A stretch of 64,000 nucleotides of DNA from Synechococcus sp. MW101C3 (GCF_002252635.1 NZ_NQKX01000001.1:310001-374000), one strand, 5' to 3'; shown: positions 8,918 through 17,974, counted from the first letter of the stretch. The notes: a model not told the origin generated them from the sequence alone. Program-made: numbers and translations.

Positions 8918-9586
8918 TCAGCCCCAGCCGTGCTGCGCCAGCCAGTCGCGCTCCAGCTGAGGGCTGTGGTCAGCCGTGGCGGCGGGGGACGCTGCGCCGG
9001 CCGCCAGCAGCCGCTCGGTGTACTTGGCGAGCAGGTCGGCTTCCAGGTTCACCCGGTCCCCCACCCGCCGAAGCTTCAAGGTGGTGACCTCCCAGGTGTG
9101 GGGAATCACCGCCATCCAGAAGCGTTCCCCCTGGGGGCTGCAGCCCGCCACGGTGAGGCTGATGCCATCGATGCCCACACTCGCCTTGTCGCAGACATAG
9201 CGGCCGTAGCTGGGATCCAGCCAGCGCAGCTCCAGTCGCCAGGACTCCCCCTGTCGGGCCACGCCCACCACCTCGCCCAGGCCGTCCACATGGCCGCTCA
9301 CCAGGTGACCGCCGAGCCGGTCGCTCAGCCGCAGGGCCGGCTCCAGATTCACGGCCGCGCCCACCGCCGCCTTGGCCGCCAGGGTGCTGCGGCTCAGGGT
9401 CTCGTCGCTGACGTCGGCGCGAAAGCTGCGGCCGTCGGGGTGCAGCTCGGAGATCGTCAGGCACACCCCATCGACCGCGATGCTGTCGCCGAGGGCCAGG
9501 GGCTGCAGGTGCTCCACGCCTTCCACCAGCACCCCCCGGGGGTGGCGCCTGAGCTGCCCCACGGCCCGGACCAGACCGGTGAACAT
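8918..9586 (-). CDS. ribE: Riboflavin synthase alpha chain
   Basis: Dismutates two 6,7-dimethyl-8-ribityllumazine molecules to riboflavin in the cytosol. It has 222 residues, the usual length, from an ATG giving the invariant N-terminus MFTGLV. The two lumazine-binding barrels are visible: the first with DGVCLTISEL, the second starting near SGHVDGLGEV and containing GIDGISLTV. The reading frame stays open far upstream, but MFTGLV fixes the start. It is divergent from the DUF151 gene with only 54 bp between the start codons. Confidence 0.95.
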   Translation of the reverse strand: MFTGLVRAVGQLRRHPRGVLVEGVEHLQPLALGDSIAVDGVCLTISELHPDGRSFRADVSDETLSRSTLAAKAAVGAAVNLEPALRLSDRLGGHLVSGHVDGLGEVVGVARQGESWRLELRWLDPSYGRYVCDKASVGIDGISLTVAGCSPQGERFWMAVIPHTWEVTTLKLRRVGDRVNLEADLLAKYTERLLAAGAASPAATADHSPQLERDWLAQHGWG

Positions 9587-9640
9587 TCGCGGTCTCGCAG
9601 GCCTGGCCATAATCGGATATCGGGCGTGCGTGGCACAACC

Positions 9641-10258
9641 ATGGTGGAAATGTGTGTGGCCGGGATCGCCCTGGACGCGGCCAGCCGGAGTCCGATCGTG
9701 TTGCTCAGGGACCCGAACGGCCGGCGTCAGGTGCCGATCTGGATCGACCAATCCCAGGCCCAGAACATCCTGGCCGGCATGGGTGATCAGCAACCGCCCC
9801 GCCCGCTCAGCCATGACCTGATGGCCAACCTGATGGCGGTGGGAGGCGTGCAGCTGGAGCGGGTGATCATCCACACGATCGAAGACAACACCTTCCGGGC
9901 TGTGTTGAAGCTCACCGACAACGAAGGAGAGCCCAGTGAGCTGGATTGCCGGCCCAGTGATGCCATCGCCCTGGCACTGCGCACCGGCAGCGGCATCTGG
10001 ATGCTGGAGGAGGTGGTGGCCGAAGCCTCGATCCCCGTGGATGCCGAAGCCGACGCCGAGGACCAGGAGGATTTCCGCCGCTTCCTGGATCAGGTGAGCC
10101 CGGCGGAGCTGATCCGCAACGTGCGCCGTGCCCAGCAGGAGGGCTATGGCGAAAGCGGCGGTGGCACCGACCCCCCTCCGACCGTTCCAGGCATGGGGCC
10201 GGCCGGCCCCGCAGGCAGCGGACCCAAGCCCAGCGGGCCTGACGGTGTTCCCGGCTGA
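9641..10258 (+). CDS. DUF151 bifunctional nuclease-domain protein
   Basis: Member of the DUF151 family, named after plant bifunctional nucleases with RNase and DNase activity; the bacterial role is unclear. From the ATG at 9641 it has 205 residues. The domain covers about 1-130, starting MVEMCVAGIALDAASRSPIV, with the conserved stretches VPIWIDQSQAQNI and LDCRPSDAIALALR. An acidic segment (about 132-145) and a Gly/Pro-rich tail end the protein. The tail overlaps the start of the aldo/keto reductase gene, suggesting coupled translation. Confidence 0.87.
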   Translation: MVEMCVAGIALDAASRSPIVLLRDPNGRRQVPIWIDQSQAQNILAGMGDQQPPRPLSHDLMANLMAVGGVQLERVIIHTIEDNTFRAVLKLTDNEGEPSELDCRPSDAIALALRTGSGIWMLEEVVAEASIPVDAEADAEDQEDFRRFLDQVSPAELIRNVRRAQQEGYGESGGGTDPPPTVPGMGPAGPAGSGPKPSGPDGVPG

Positions 10259-11378
10259 AGCCTGCCGCCGCCCCTTCGGACGGGGCCCGGCCGTTTCGCT
10301 GTTCACCCTCGGCACCATGCGCGCGGTCGATTCGGCCGCCCAGATGGGCGCTGTGGTGGAAGCGGCTATGGCGGCGGGCATCAACCACCTGGAAACCGCG
10401 CCCGCCTACGGCCCGGCGGAGGCCCACCTGGGTGCCGCCCTGCGGCAGCTCGCCATCCCGAGGGAGCGGCTGCTGCTCACCAGCAAGCTGTTGCCGGGGG
10501 TGGATCTGGCCACCGGCCAGGCCCAGCTGCAGTCCTCCCTGAAGCGGCTGGGACTGGCCCGCCTCGACAACCTGGCGGTGCACGGCCTCAACCGGCCGGA
10601 TCATCTCGAGTGGGCCCTGCAGGGGGACGGGGCCGCCCTGCTCCGCTGGGCGCAGGCCGAAGGGCTGGTGGGGCAGGTGGGGTTCAGCAGCCACGGCAGC
10701 ACCGATCTGATCGAGCGGGCCCTGGCCAGTGGCCGTTTCGGTTTCTGCAGCCTGCATCTGCATCTGTTCGATCAGGAGCGCCTGCCCCTGGCCCGCCAGG
10801 CCCTCGCCGCCGGCATTGGCGTGATGGCAATCTCCCCCGCCGACAAAGGGGGGCGGCTGTACGACCCACCCCCCGAACTGGTGGAGGATTGCGCGCCCTT
10901 CACGCCCTTGCAGCTCGCCTATCGCTTTCTGCTGGACGCAGGCGTGTCCACGCTCACCCTCGGCGCCGCCCGGCCGGAGGATCTCGCTTGGGCCGTGGCC
11001 CTGGCCGGCGCCGATGGGCCGCTCAGCGCAGTGGAGAAGCAGGCGCTGGCGCGGCTGGCGGAGGCGGGCCGGCGCCGCCTGGGGGCGGGGGCCTGCGGCC
11101 AGTGCCGCGCCTGCCTGCCCTGCCCGAGCGGGGTGCCGATTCCGGCGCTGCTGCGCCTGCGCAACCTGGCTCTCGGTCATGGCATGACCCCCTTCGCCAG
11201 CGAGCGTTACAACCTGATCGGCAGGGCCGGTCACTGGTGGGAGGCGCTTGATGCCTCCGCCTGCCAGCAGTGCGGCGCCTGCCTGCCCCGCTGCCCCCAC
11301 GGCTTGCCGATCCCGGACCTGCTGGCGGCCACCCATCAACTCCTCGCCGCGCCACCACGGCGGCGGCTGTGGGGCTGA
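10245..11378 (+). CDS. Aldo/keto reductase with C-terminal ferredoxin domain
   Basis: Predicted cytosolic oxidoreductase. The N-terminal 270 residues form an aldo/keto reductase barrel with ETAPAYGPAEAHLG (catalytic Tyr), TSKLLPG (Lys) and AVHGLN (His). The C-terminal part has a bacterial ferredoxin-like region with Cys clusters at about 284-293 (CGQCRACLPC) and 340-350 (CQQCGACLPRC), enough for two 4Fe-4S centres. I prefer the GTG at 10245, overlapping the DUF151 stop by 14 bp, because conserved sequence starts at RRPFGRGPAVSLFTLGTMR; a frame open to 10128 gives a longer alternative. Substrate unknown. Confidence 0.86.
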   Translation: MFPAEACRRPFGRGPAVSLFTLGTMRAVDSAAQMGAVVEAAMAAGINHLETAPAYGPAEAHLGAALRQLAIPRERLLLTSKLLPGVDLATGQAQLQSSLKRLGLARLDNLAVHGLNRPDHLEWALQGDGAALLRWAQAEGLVGQVGFSSHGSTDLIERALASGRFGFCSLHLHLFDQERLPLARQALAAGIGVMAISPADKGGRLYDPPPELVEDCAPFTPLQLAYRFLLDAGVSTLTLGAARPEDLAWAVALAGADGPLSAVEKQALARLAEAGRRRLGAGACGQCRACLPCPSGVPIPALLRLRNLALGHGMTPFASERYNLIGRAGHWWEALDASACQQCGACLPRCPHGLPIPDLLAATHQLLAAPPRRRLWG

Positions 11379-11379
11379 A

Positions 11380-11401
11380 CGGCAGGGGGGTGGGACTGCC
11401 G
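11380..11401. terminator. Possible bidirectional hairpin between convergent genes
   Basis: Inverted repeat CGGCAG / CTGCCG with a 10-base G-rich loop sits between the convergent ends of the aldo/keto reductase and the solute-binding protein genes. There is no U-tract on either side, so it is only a weak terminator candidate. Confidence 0.25.
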
Positions 11402-11403
11402 GC

Positions 11404-12498
11404 TCAGGCGGCGGCGTCCCAGAGGCCCTGATACCGCTGCTGTTCGCTGCTGCTCAGCGGCGGCAGGGTGGTGCAACGCGCAAGCACGGCATCGTCGGGG
11501 TAGAGCAGGCGCGCCACATGGTCGGGCCATGGCTCCAGGGCCGCCTGCAGCAGCTGGCGCTTCACCGGCGGCACCCAGCCTGCCGCCAGCAGGCGATCGA
11601 GGGTGGGCCGCTCCATGCCGCGGGCGATCCAGGCCAGCGGTGCCGGTTCGCGGCTGCGGCGCGGCCGCAGCAGCAGGTTCCACCAGAGCGGTGAGCCGCT
11701 GGCCGGCAACAGGGCGGTGAGCCTGGCATCGCTGCGCAACAGCGGCAGCACCCGCTGGCTGGGCAATACGGCCGCCTCGGCATCGCCGCTCAGCAGAAGG
11801 TTCAGGCCGTTCTTTTCGTCGAAGGCGAGGGCCTGCTCCCTTAGGCGCTTGAGCTGGCCGGGCAACGCCGCCGCTGCCAGGCGATCAACGCCGGCGGCAG
11901 TGGCGCCGGGGCTGAGGGTGCGCAGCGCCAGCTCGATCACGACGCGGGGGCTGGAGGGAAGCACGAGCTGACGGCGCAGGCTCGGATCGAGCAGCAGGTT
12001 CCAGCCCTCTGCGCTGCGGCGGCTGAGGTCGGTGCGGTTGCGCAGCACCAGCACCCAGGTGCCGAAGGCCCACGGATAGGCGATCGGCGCCGCTGCGGCG
12101 GAGTCTTCGGGCGCCGCCACAGGATTCCGGAACCCATCGCGCACCGCCGCGCTGAACGGAGCCAGCTGCTCGAACAGGGCAGTAGCGGTGCTGCTGGCGC
12201 TGAACGGCTGCAGGGCGTCGGCGTTCAGGGCGCCGAGCCAGCCATCGGAGAGCTGCAGCAGATCGGCATCGCTGTGCTGCGCGAGCACCGCCTCGGGGCC
12301 CTCCAGCGCCTTGCCTCGCCACGGGGAGGGAAGCTGCTTGCCCCAGGCGGCGGGCAGCTGGCCGCGGCTGTACAGGAGGGTGGGGGAAGAGGACGCGCCA
12401 CGGGCGCAACCCGCCAGCCAGCCGCTGCCGACCAGAACGCCGGCCTGCAGCAGGTGGCGGCGGCTGAAGCGGGCGGGAAGGGGAGGGCGTTCCTGCAT
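11404..12498 (-). CDS. Tat-exported lipoprotein, PotD-like extracellular solute-binding protein
   Basis: Predicted substrate-binding protein of an ABC importer, polyamine (PotD)-like in overall layout, 364 residues. The N-terminus has a twin-arginine motif SRRHLL, a hydrophobic core and a lipobox LAGC (Cys about 31), so it should be Tat-exported and lipid-anchored. The mature part is a periplasmic binding fold with LLYSRGQLP and the hinge-like YPWAFGTWVLV. No permease or ATPase gene lies beside it. It follows the cobT-like gene by 9 bp and ends the topA-led minus-strand run. The ligand is unknown. Confidence 0.78.
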   Translation of the reverse strand: MQERPPLPARFSRRHLLQAGVLVGSGWLAGCARGASSSPTLLYSRGQLPAAWGKQLPSPWRGKALEGPEAVLAQHSDADLLQLSDGWLGALNADALQPFSASSTATALFEQLAPFSAAVRDGFRNPVAAPEDSAAAAPIAYPWAFGTWVLVLRNRTDLSRRSAEGWNLLLDPSLRRQLVLPSSPRVVIELALRTLSPGATAAGVDRLAAAALPGQLKRLREQALAFDEKNGLNLLLSGDAEAAVLPSQRVLPLLRSDARLTALLPASGSPLWWNLLLRPRRSREPAPLAWIARGMERPTLDRLLAAGWVPPVKRQLLQAALEPWPDHVARLLYPDDAVLARCTTLPPLSSSEQQRYQGLWDAAA

Positions 12499-12507
12499 GG
12501 TTGGACC

Positions 12508-13656
12508 CTAGAGGGAGGCGATCAGACGCTCCTGGGCCCGGTCGCAGTCGGCAGCCAGGTCGCCGGGGCTGCGGCCGCTCCACTCCCACAGCAGCGCCAG
12601 GCCGCCGGCGCCCACCCCCTCCTTGACATAACCGCGCTCGTAGTCCTGCAGGGCCGGGCTGCGGCAGTTGCTGAAGCACAGCTCCGTGGCGAAGCTGGCC
12701 GGTGCCGCCACTTGCCAGCGGTCTGCCACGCGCTGCAGCAGCAGCGCCAGATCGCTGCTGCGTTCCCGCGCCACCCAGCTGGTGGTGCCCACGGCCGCTG
12801 CCGCCACCAACCGGCCCCGCAGCGGCACATCGGCCAGGGCCAGGGCCAGGGCCAGCACCGCCGCCATCTGGCTGCCTCCCGCCAGCAGCACCGGCCAGTG
12901 CCCTTCGGCTGCCGCCAGCAGCACCCCCGCCGCCAGCGGTTGCATCGGATCCCCCACCGCCGCCACCACCTTTACGGGATCCAGGTCCGCAGCGCCGGCA
13001 CCGGCCAGGCCCGCTGCCCGCAGCCCCTGGTCCACCAGGGCCGCCTTGAGGTCGTGGGCGGGGCTGCGCAGGCTGCCGCTCACCAGCCCGCCGGCCGCCA
13101 CGCCCAGACCGGTGAGCACCGCCTGGGCGGTGCTGGTGCCGCCCGGGACGCATTCGGCCAGCACCAGCGGCGGGAGCTGCGGGGCCGCCCGCCAACGCTC
13201 CTGCCAGCTCTGCGCCCAGCGGCGCCCCAGCGCCAGCAGTGCCCGCACCCGCTCTTCGCCCATGGCACGGCCGCTGCTGAGGCAGAGCGCCGGCTGCTGC
13301 CCCAGGCGGATGTGGGGCACCGCCGGTGCCACTGGACAGCCCAGGTCGACCACCAGGGGCGTGAGCTGCAGCCCCTGCATCACCACATGGGAGATCAACG
13401 CCGGACTGACGCCCGCCGGCAGGGGGGGCAGGGCATGGGGCCGGGCTGTGCCAGGGCCCAGCAGCAGCAGCTCAGCATCGGCGGCGGCCGTGCGGCGACG
13501 GGAGTCCGGGGTGGCGCCGGCTGCGGAGATGCCCGGCACGGCGGCGGTGTCGGTGCCGGCCAGCAGCAGCAGCACCAGCGCGTCCTGCCAGCCGGCGGTC
13601 ATCTGCATGGTCCAGCGATCGGCTTGAGCAGCGTCGCCCGTCAGCTGCAGCACCAT
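12508..13656 (-). CDS. cobT: CobT-like nicotinate-nucleotide-dependent phosphoribosyltransferase
   Basis: Probable enzyme for the lower ligand of (pseudo)cobalamin, transferring phosphoribose from nicotinate mononucleotide to a base. The 382-residue protein matches the divergent archaeal/cyanobacterial CobT-like family. Motifs include LAECVPGGTSTAQAVLTGLG (about 167-186), a Gly-rich LLAGGSQMAAVLALA and FATELCFSNCRSP near the C-terminus. Picocyanobacteria make pseudocobalamin, so adenine rather than dimethylbenzimidazole may be the real base (inference). The ribosome-binding site and ATG are duplicated upstream; see the repeat entry. The solute-binding gene follows 9 bp later. Confidence 0.82.
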   Translation of the reverse strand: MVLQLTGDAAQADRWTMQMTAGWQDALVLLLLAGTDTAAVPGISAAGATPDSRRRTAAADAELLLLGPGTARPHALPPLPAGVSPALISHVVMQGLQLTPLVVDLGCPVAPAVPHIRLGQQPALCLSSGRAMGEERVRALLALGRRWAQSWQERWRAAPQLPPLVLAECVPGGTSTAQAVLTGLGVAAGGLVSGSLRSPAHDLKAALVDQGLRAAGLAGAGAADLDPVKVVAAVGDPMQPLAAGVLLAAAEGHWPVLLAGGSQMAAVLALALALADVPLRGRLVAAAAVGTTSWVARERSSDLALLLQRVADRWQVAAPASFATELCFSNCRSPALQDYERGYVKEGVGAGGLALLWEWSGRSPGDLAADCDRAQERLIASL

Positions 13657-13685
13657 GGGCCTCCAGGCAAGGGCCTCAACACCAT
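13641..13685 (-). other. 14-codon upstream ORF overlapping the cobT start
   Basis: The upstream copy of the duplicated start region has its own GGAGG and ATG (13685). Its frame gives 14 codons (MVLRPLPGGPWCCS) and stops at TGA 13641-13643, 16 bp inside cobT in another frame. It contains the cobT ribosome-binding site, so translating it could affect cobT initiation. Confidence 0.45.
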
Positions 13686-13708
13686 GGGCCTCCAGGTAAG
13701 CGCCTCAC
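13651..13708 (-). repeat. 29-bp tandem duplication of ribosome-binding site and start codon
   Basis: Two adjacent 29-bp copies (13651-13679 and 13680-13708) differ at only a few positions. On the minus strand each contains CCTGGAGGCCCATGG, that is a Shine-Dalgarno core and an ATG. The period is not a multiple of three, so the two ATGs are in different frames. Confidence 0.85.
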
Positions 13709-13772
13709 TGCAGGCCTGCAGGCCGCTGTCTCAGCCCGGGCCTGCTGGCACGCGCATGGGTCGCCCACCAGC

Positions 13773-14426
13773 TCAGAGAGGGTCAAGGGCCACCAGGGCC
13801 CGCAGGGCTTCGGGCGGTTCGGGGATCGGCGCCTGCAACCGGGGAAAGATCCAGTAGGCCACCGCGTGCAAGGCCAGCACGTAGATCAGGTTCTGAACCA
13901 CCACCAACCCCAGGGCCAGGGCCTGCACCTGCAGCAGGTCGGGGCCACCACCCAGGTTCAGCAGGGCGCTGATGCGCTCCAGCAGCCCGGCGGCGGCGGC
14001 CGTGATCAACACCCACAGGTTTTCGCCCACCAGCACCGACAGCACCGTGACCCGCACCAGGAAGCCGCCCGCACCGATCACCAGCCCCACGCCCCAGGTG
14101 AGCCACCAGCTCCAGTTGCTCCGCCAACCCCAGCCGAGCCAGAGTGCCAGCGCTCCGTAGGGGAAGAGCACCAGCGGCCCGCGGATCGGGCCCATCAAAG
14201 CCACCAGCAGCAGGGAGGCCACCACCATCCCTTCCCAGCCGCAGCGCCAGCCCTGGCGGAGCAGCAGCAGGGCGATCGGCAGGGGGAGAGCCAGGCGGAA
14301 CAGGGCGCCCCCCACCGGCAGGTAATAGAGGCCTGCCCAGAGCAGGGCGGTGGCGGCAGCCATGTAGGCGGTTTCCACCAGCTGAAGGGCCTGGCGCCGA
14401 CTGAGGCGGTGGAGGGAAGGGGGCAT
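13773..14426 (-). CDS. DUF2232 family membrane protein
   Basis: Polytopic membrane protein of 217 residues with about six to seven hydrophobic segments. It resembles the DUF2232 family (YybS-like, related to ECF-transporter S components), common in cyanobacteria at this position after topA. The N-terminus is MPPSLHRLSRRQALQLVETAY, followed by a first span near 20-38; the last span lies near 180-195. It starts 9 bp after the lipoprotein gene and is followed after 116 bp by cobT. If it is an S-component, a vitamin or metal substrate would suit its neighbours, but that is inference. Confidence 0.75.
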   Translation of the reverse strand: MPPSLHRLSRRQALQLVETAYMAAATALLWAGLYYLPVGGALFRLALPLPIALLLLRQGWRCGWEGMVVASLLLVALMGPIRGPLVLFPYGALALWLGWGWRSNWSWWLTWGVGLVIGAGGFLVRVTVLSVLVGENLWVLITAAAAGLLERISALLNLGGGPDLLQVQALALGLVVVQNLIYVLALHAVAYWIFPRLQAPIPEPPEALRALVALDPL

Positions 14427-14435
14427 GGCGGCGGC

Positions 14436-15056
14436 TCAGCGTGGCGCCGGCGCCGGCGTGGTCTTCGGCGCTGCCGCGCCGGTTTCCGGCGTTGGGATCC
14501 GCTCGATGGTCTCCACCTCAAAGCGCAGGCCGGCGGCCCGCAGTGCCTCGGTGACCGCTTCGGCAGGTGCGGAAGGATCGGCGCCGGGCAGCTTCAGAGT
14601 GATCCTGTAGGGCACAGCGGCGGCCGGTGCCTGTCCTTGTCTCCCAGCGGCTCGGTTACCGGCGCTGGGGCCGCCGGTGGGGCTGCGGGCGGCATCACCT
14701 GCCTGTCCTGCGGCGCGGCCAGGGACCGCCGGCGTGGGGGAGAGTGACTGTGTTCCTGGCGCCGCGCCCGGGGCGGCGGTGGCCGGCGTGGCAGTGCCGG
14801 GGGAAGCCGTGGCCGCGGTGGTGGCGTTCGCGCCTGTGGCCGGTGTGGTGGGATTCGAGCCTGTGGGGGAAATGGCGGTGCCGGAAGAGGCACCCGGCCG
14901 GGCGGCACCGGAGGCGGGGGATGTGGTGGCGGCCGGTGGCGCCGGAGCATCGAACCCGGCTGCCAGCTGCTGGCCGAAGGGCGTGCCGGCACAGCCGGCC
15001 AGTGTGAGCAGCAGCGACGCCAGCAGGAGCAGGGGGCGGCGGGGGTAGTGGCCCAT
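14436..15056 (-). CDS. Low-complexity Ala/Pro/Thr-rich lipoprotein, unknown function
   Basis: Predicted lipoprotein of 206 residues: signal peptide LLLLASLLLTLAGCAG with lipobox LAGC (Cys about 22). Residues 35-140 are almost only Ala, Pro, Thr, Ser and Gly, an extended spacer suited to crossing the cell wall. A short folded C-terminal part follows (about 148-190, VPYRITLKLPGADPSAPAEA, one alpha-beta unit). The ATG shares one base with the topA stop (TGATG), so translation is coupled to topA. I do not recognise a functional family; similar short proteins seem to occur after topA in related picocyanobacteria. Confidence 0.7.
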   Translation of the reverse strand: MGHYPRRPLLLLASLLLTLAGCAGTPFGQQLAAGFDAPAPPAATTSPASGAARPGASSGTAISPTGSNPTTPATGANATTAATASPGTATPATAAPGAAPGTQSLSPTPAVPGRAAGQAGDAARSPTGGPSAGNRAAGRQGQAPAAAVPYRITLKLPGADPSAPAEAVTEALRAAGLRFEVETIERIPTPETGAAAPKTTPAPAPR

Positions 15057-17863
15057 CAGCCGGAGGCGGCCTTGATGATCCGCACGGCGCTGGCGCGTGG
15101 ACGTCCGGTCTTGGTGGTGGCCGGCGGCTTGGCTTTGGCGGTTCCGCCGGCAGCCTTGGCCTCCGCCGCGCCGCTCCTGCTGCTCGCTGCCGAAGTGCCG
15201 GTGGCCTTGCGGCTGCTGGTGGTCTTGGTGGCGGCTGGCTTGGTTCCGGTGGTCTTGGCAGCGGCGGTCTTGGCGGCGGAGCGGGCGGCGGGCTTGCGGG
15301 TCTTGGCCTTGCCGCTGGCGGCCTTCGCGGCCAGGAGCTCAACGGCCTGCTCGATCGTGATTGTGTCCGCCGTGGCGCCCTCCGGCAGCGAGGCGTTCAC
15401 CTTGCCCTGCTTCACGTAGAGGCCGTAGGGACCGTCGAACACCTGGATGGTTTCCTCGTCCCCCTCAGGGATGCCCAGGTCCTTCAGGGCCGTGCGGCCG
15501 CCCCGGCCCCGCTTGGGGGTGGCCAGCAGCTCGATGGCGCGCGACAACCCCACCAGCAGCACGTCGTCTTCTGCCTTGAGCGAGCGGTAGTCCTTTTCTC
15601 CCTTCGCCTTGTCGTGCACCACGTAGGGACCGAAGCGGCCCAGGCCGGCCTGAATCCGCCCACCATCGGGGTGCTCGCCCAGCAGCCGCGGCAAACGCAG
15701 CAGGCCAAGGGCATCATCGAGGCTGAGATCCTCCGGCTTGACGCCCTTGGGCAGGGAGGCCCGCTTCGGTTTGGGGTTCTCCTCGCTCACCTGCCCCCGT
15801 TGCAGGTAGGGGCCGTACTGGCCGAACAGCAGGTAGATCGCATCGCCGGTTTCGGGGTCTTCCCCCAGTGATTCAGGCCCCTCGGTTTTCTGGCGCAGGA
15901 TCTGTTCGGCATGCTCGGCATCGAGCTCGGCCGGGGTGATCTCCTGGGGCAGGGTGGCCTTCACCAGCTCCTCGCTGCCGTCGTCCGCGACCCGCTTCGA
16001 CTCCAGGTAGGCGCCGAAGCGCCCGATCCGCACCACGCAGGGCAGGCCCTCCATCACGATCGTGCGTGAGGCGGTGGGATCGATGTCGCCCTCGCGCTGC
16101 TGCACCTGGGCTTCGAGCCCCTTCTCCCCCTTGAAGAAGCTGTTCAGATAGGGGAGCCACTGGACCTTGCCGTGGGAAATCTCATCGAGTGTGTTCTCCA
16201 TCCGCGCGGTGAAGCTGGTGTCCACCAGGTCGGGGAAGTGCTCCTCCAGCAGGGCGGTCACCGCGAAGGCGGTGAAGCTGGGGGTGAGCGCGTTGCCGGC
16301 GAGGGTGGCGTAGCCGCGGTCGGTGATCGTGCCGATGATGCTGGCGTAGGTGGACGGTCTGCCGATTCCTTCCTTCTCCAGCATCTTCACCAGTGCCGCT
16401 TCGCTGTAGCGGGCCGGCGGCTGGGTCTGGTGGCCGAGTGCCTCCACTGACTTGCAGACCGGTGCATCGCCCACCGCCAGGGCGGGCAGCAGCAGTTCCT
16501 GCCCCTCCAGCGCCGCGTCGGGATCGTCGCTGCCCTCCACATAGGCGCGGAAGAAACCGGCAAAATCGATGCGCTTGCCGCTGGCCCGGAAGCGGGCGTC
16601 CCCGGCGACGATCTCCACTGCCAGCATCGTGAGCCGTGCATCGGCCATCTGGCTGGCCACGGTGCGTTTCCAGATCAGCTCGTAAAGGGCGAGATCCTTG
16701 CCGTCGAGACCGGTGTCCTTGGGGGTGCGGAAGCGTTCACCGGAGGGGCGGATCGCCTCGTGGGCCTCCTGGGCGTTGCGGCTCTTGGTGCTGAACTGCC
16801 GCGGGGCGGGGCTTAGGAAGCTGTCGCCGTACTTCTCAGCCACACAGGCACGGGCGGCGCTGATCGCCTGCTCGGAGAGGTGCACCGAGTCGGTGCGCAT
16901 GTAGGTGATGAAGCCGCGCTCATAGAGCGCCTGGGCCGTGCGCATGGTTTCGCGGGCCGAGAGCCGCAGCTTGCGGTTGGCTTCCTGCTGCAGGGTGCTC
17001 GTGGTGAAGGGCGGCACGGGCTTGCGCACCGTGGGTTTCTCCTCCACCTGCTCCACCCGCCAGGGCAGGGCCAGCACGCTTTCGCGCAGGGCGCGCGCTT
17101 CGCTCTCCGCCAGCAGCTTCACTGTGCTGCCGGGCTTGAGCCCCCCGGTGCTTTCGTCGAAGTCGCTGCCCTGGGCGATGCGCTCGCCGGCCAGGTGGGT
17201 GAGCTTGGCTTCGAACCGGCCGCCCGGCTGCTCCAGCTCGGCCTTGAGGTCCCAGTAGCTGCCGCTGCGGAAGGCCCGCCGGGCACGCTCCCGCTGCACC
17301 AGCAGCCGCACCGCCACCGATTGCACCCTGCCGGCAGAAAGCCCCCAGGCCACTTTTTTCCACAGCAGCGGTGAGAGGGTGTAGCCCACCAGCCGGTCGA
17401 GGATCCGTCGCGTTTCCTGGGCGTGCACCAACTCCATGTCGAGTTCGCGCGTCTGGTCGAGGGCGCGGTGGATGGCGTCCTTGGTGATCTCGTGGAACAC
17501 CATCCGCTTGACCGGCACCTTGGGGCTGAGCAGCTCCAGCAGGTGCCAGCTGATGCTTTCGCCTTCCCGGTCTTCATCCGTGGCCAGGAGCAGCTGGTCG
17601 GCGCCCTTCAGCGCGTCCTTCAGCTCCTTCACCACCTTCTTTTTGTCTTTCGGCACCACGTAGAGCGGCGCGAAATCCTCGCTGGTGTTGACGCCCAGGT
17701 TCGCCCACTTCTCGCCCTTGTAGGCGGCGGGAATCTCGCTGGCGTTGTTGGGCAGGTCACGGACGTGCCCCATCGACGCCTCCACCCGGAACTCCTTCGG
17801 CAGGAAGGCGCGGATGGTGCGGGCCTTGGTGGGGCTCTCGACGATGACCAGGGTGTGCGCCAC
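15056..17863 (-). CDS. topA: DNA topoisomerase I (type IA)
   Basis: Relaxes negative supercoils. The product is 935 residues from a GTG at 17863 giving the Toprim start [20 protein letters not shown]; the frame is open far upstream, but this motif fixes the start. Metal-binding residues D96, D98 and E100 lie in ATDEDREGE and the active-site Tyr is about 321 in [10 protein letters not shown]. After the core come several TopA C-terminal repeats (each with FGPYVV or YGPYLQ-like strands). The last about 85 residues are Lys/Ala/Thr-rich, like a histone H1 tail. It is divergent from ndhB and heads a minus-strand run. Confidence 0.96.
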   Translation of the reverse strand: MAHTLVIVESPTKARTIRAFLPKEFRVEASMGHVRDLPNNASEIPAAYKGEKWANLGVNTSEDFAPLYVVPKDKKKVVKELKDALKGADQLLLATDEDREGESISWHLLELLSPKVPVKRMVFHEITKDAIHRALDQTRELDMELVHAQETRRILDRLVGYTLSPLLWKKVAWGLSAGRVQSVAVRLLVQRERARRAFRSGSYWDLKAELEQPGGRFEAKLTHLAGERIAQGSDFDESTGGLKPGSTVKLLAESEARALRESVLALPWRVEQVEEKPTVRKPVPPFTTSTLQQEANRKLRLSARETMRTAQALYERGFITYMRTDSVHLSEQAISAARACVAEKYGDSFLSPAPRQFSTKSRNAQEAHEAIRPSGERFRTPKDTGLDGKDLALYELIWKRTVASQMADARLTMLAVEIVAGDARFRASGKRIDFAGFFRAYVEGSDDPDAALEGQELLLPALAVGDAPVCKSVEALGHQTQPPARYSEAALVKMLEKEGIGRPSTYASIIGTITDRGYATLAGNALTPSFTAFAVTALLEEHFPDLVDTSFTARMENTLDEISHGKVQWLPYLNSFFKGEKGLEAQVQQREGDIDPTASRTIVMEGLPCVVRIGRFGAYLESKRVADDGSEELVKATLPQEITPAELDAEHAEQILRQKTEGPESLGEDPETGDAIYLLFGQYGPYLQRGQVSEENPKPKRASLPKGVKPEDLSLDDALGLLRLPRLLGEHPDGGRIQAGLGRFGPYVVHDKAKGEKDYRSLKAEDDVLLVGLSRAIELLATPKRGRGGRTALKDLGIPEGDEETIQVFDGPYGLYVKQGKVNASLPEGATADTITIEQAVELLAAKAASGKAKTRKPAARSAAKTAAAKTTGTKPAATKTTSSRKATGTSAASSRSGAAEAKAAGGTAKAKPPATTKTGRPRASAVRIIKAASG

Positions 17864-17974
17864 AGGCAGGCGATGAACCGGTTCCCTCTTTATCGCATCG
17901 GCGGCCCGCCCCGCCTGAGAATGATCGGCGCCGCCGCTACAGTCCGCTCGAAAAGGCGATCGTTTGAAGCCGAC

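Noticed and set aside
8918-10384. Long minus-strand open frame running through ribE and beyond the DUF151 gene
   Set aside because: Only the 222 residues from MFTGLV match riboflavin synthase; the upstream part is antisense to DUF151 and an artefact of very high GC.
11885-13195. 436-residue Gly/Arg/Ala-rich frame over cobT and the binding protein
   Set aside because: Composition is extreme and no motif is present; it is a frame shadow of two well supported genes.
17423-17974. N-terminal extension of ndhB over topA
   Set aside because: Antisense to topA coding; NdhB begins at [10 protein letters not shown] with the normal first span.
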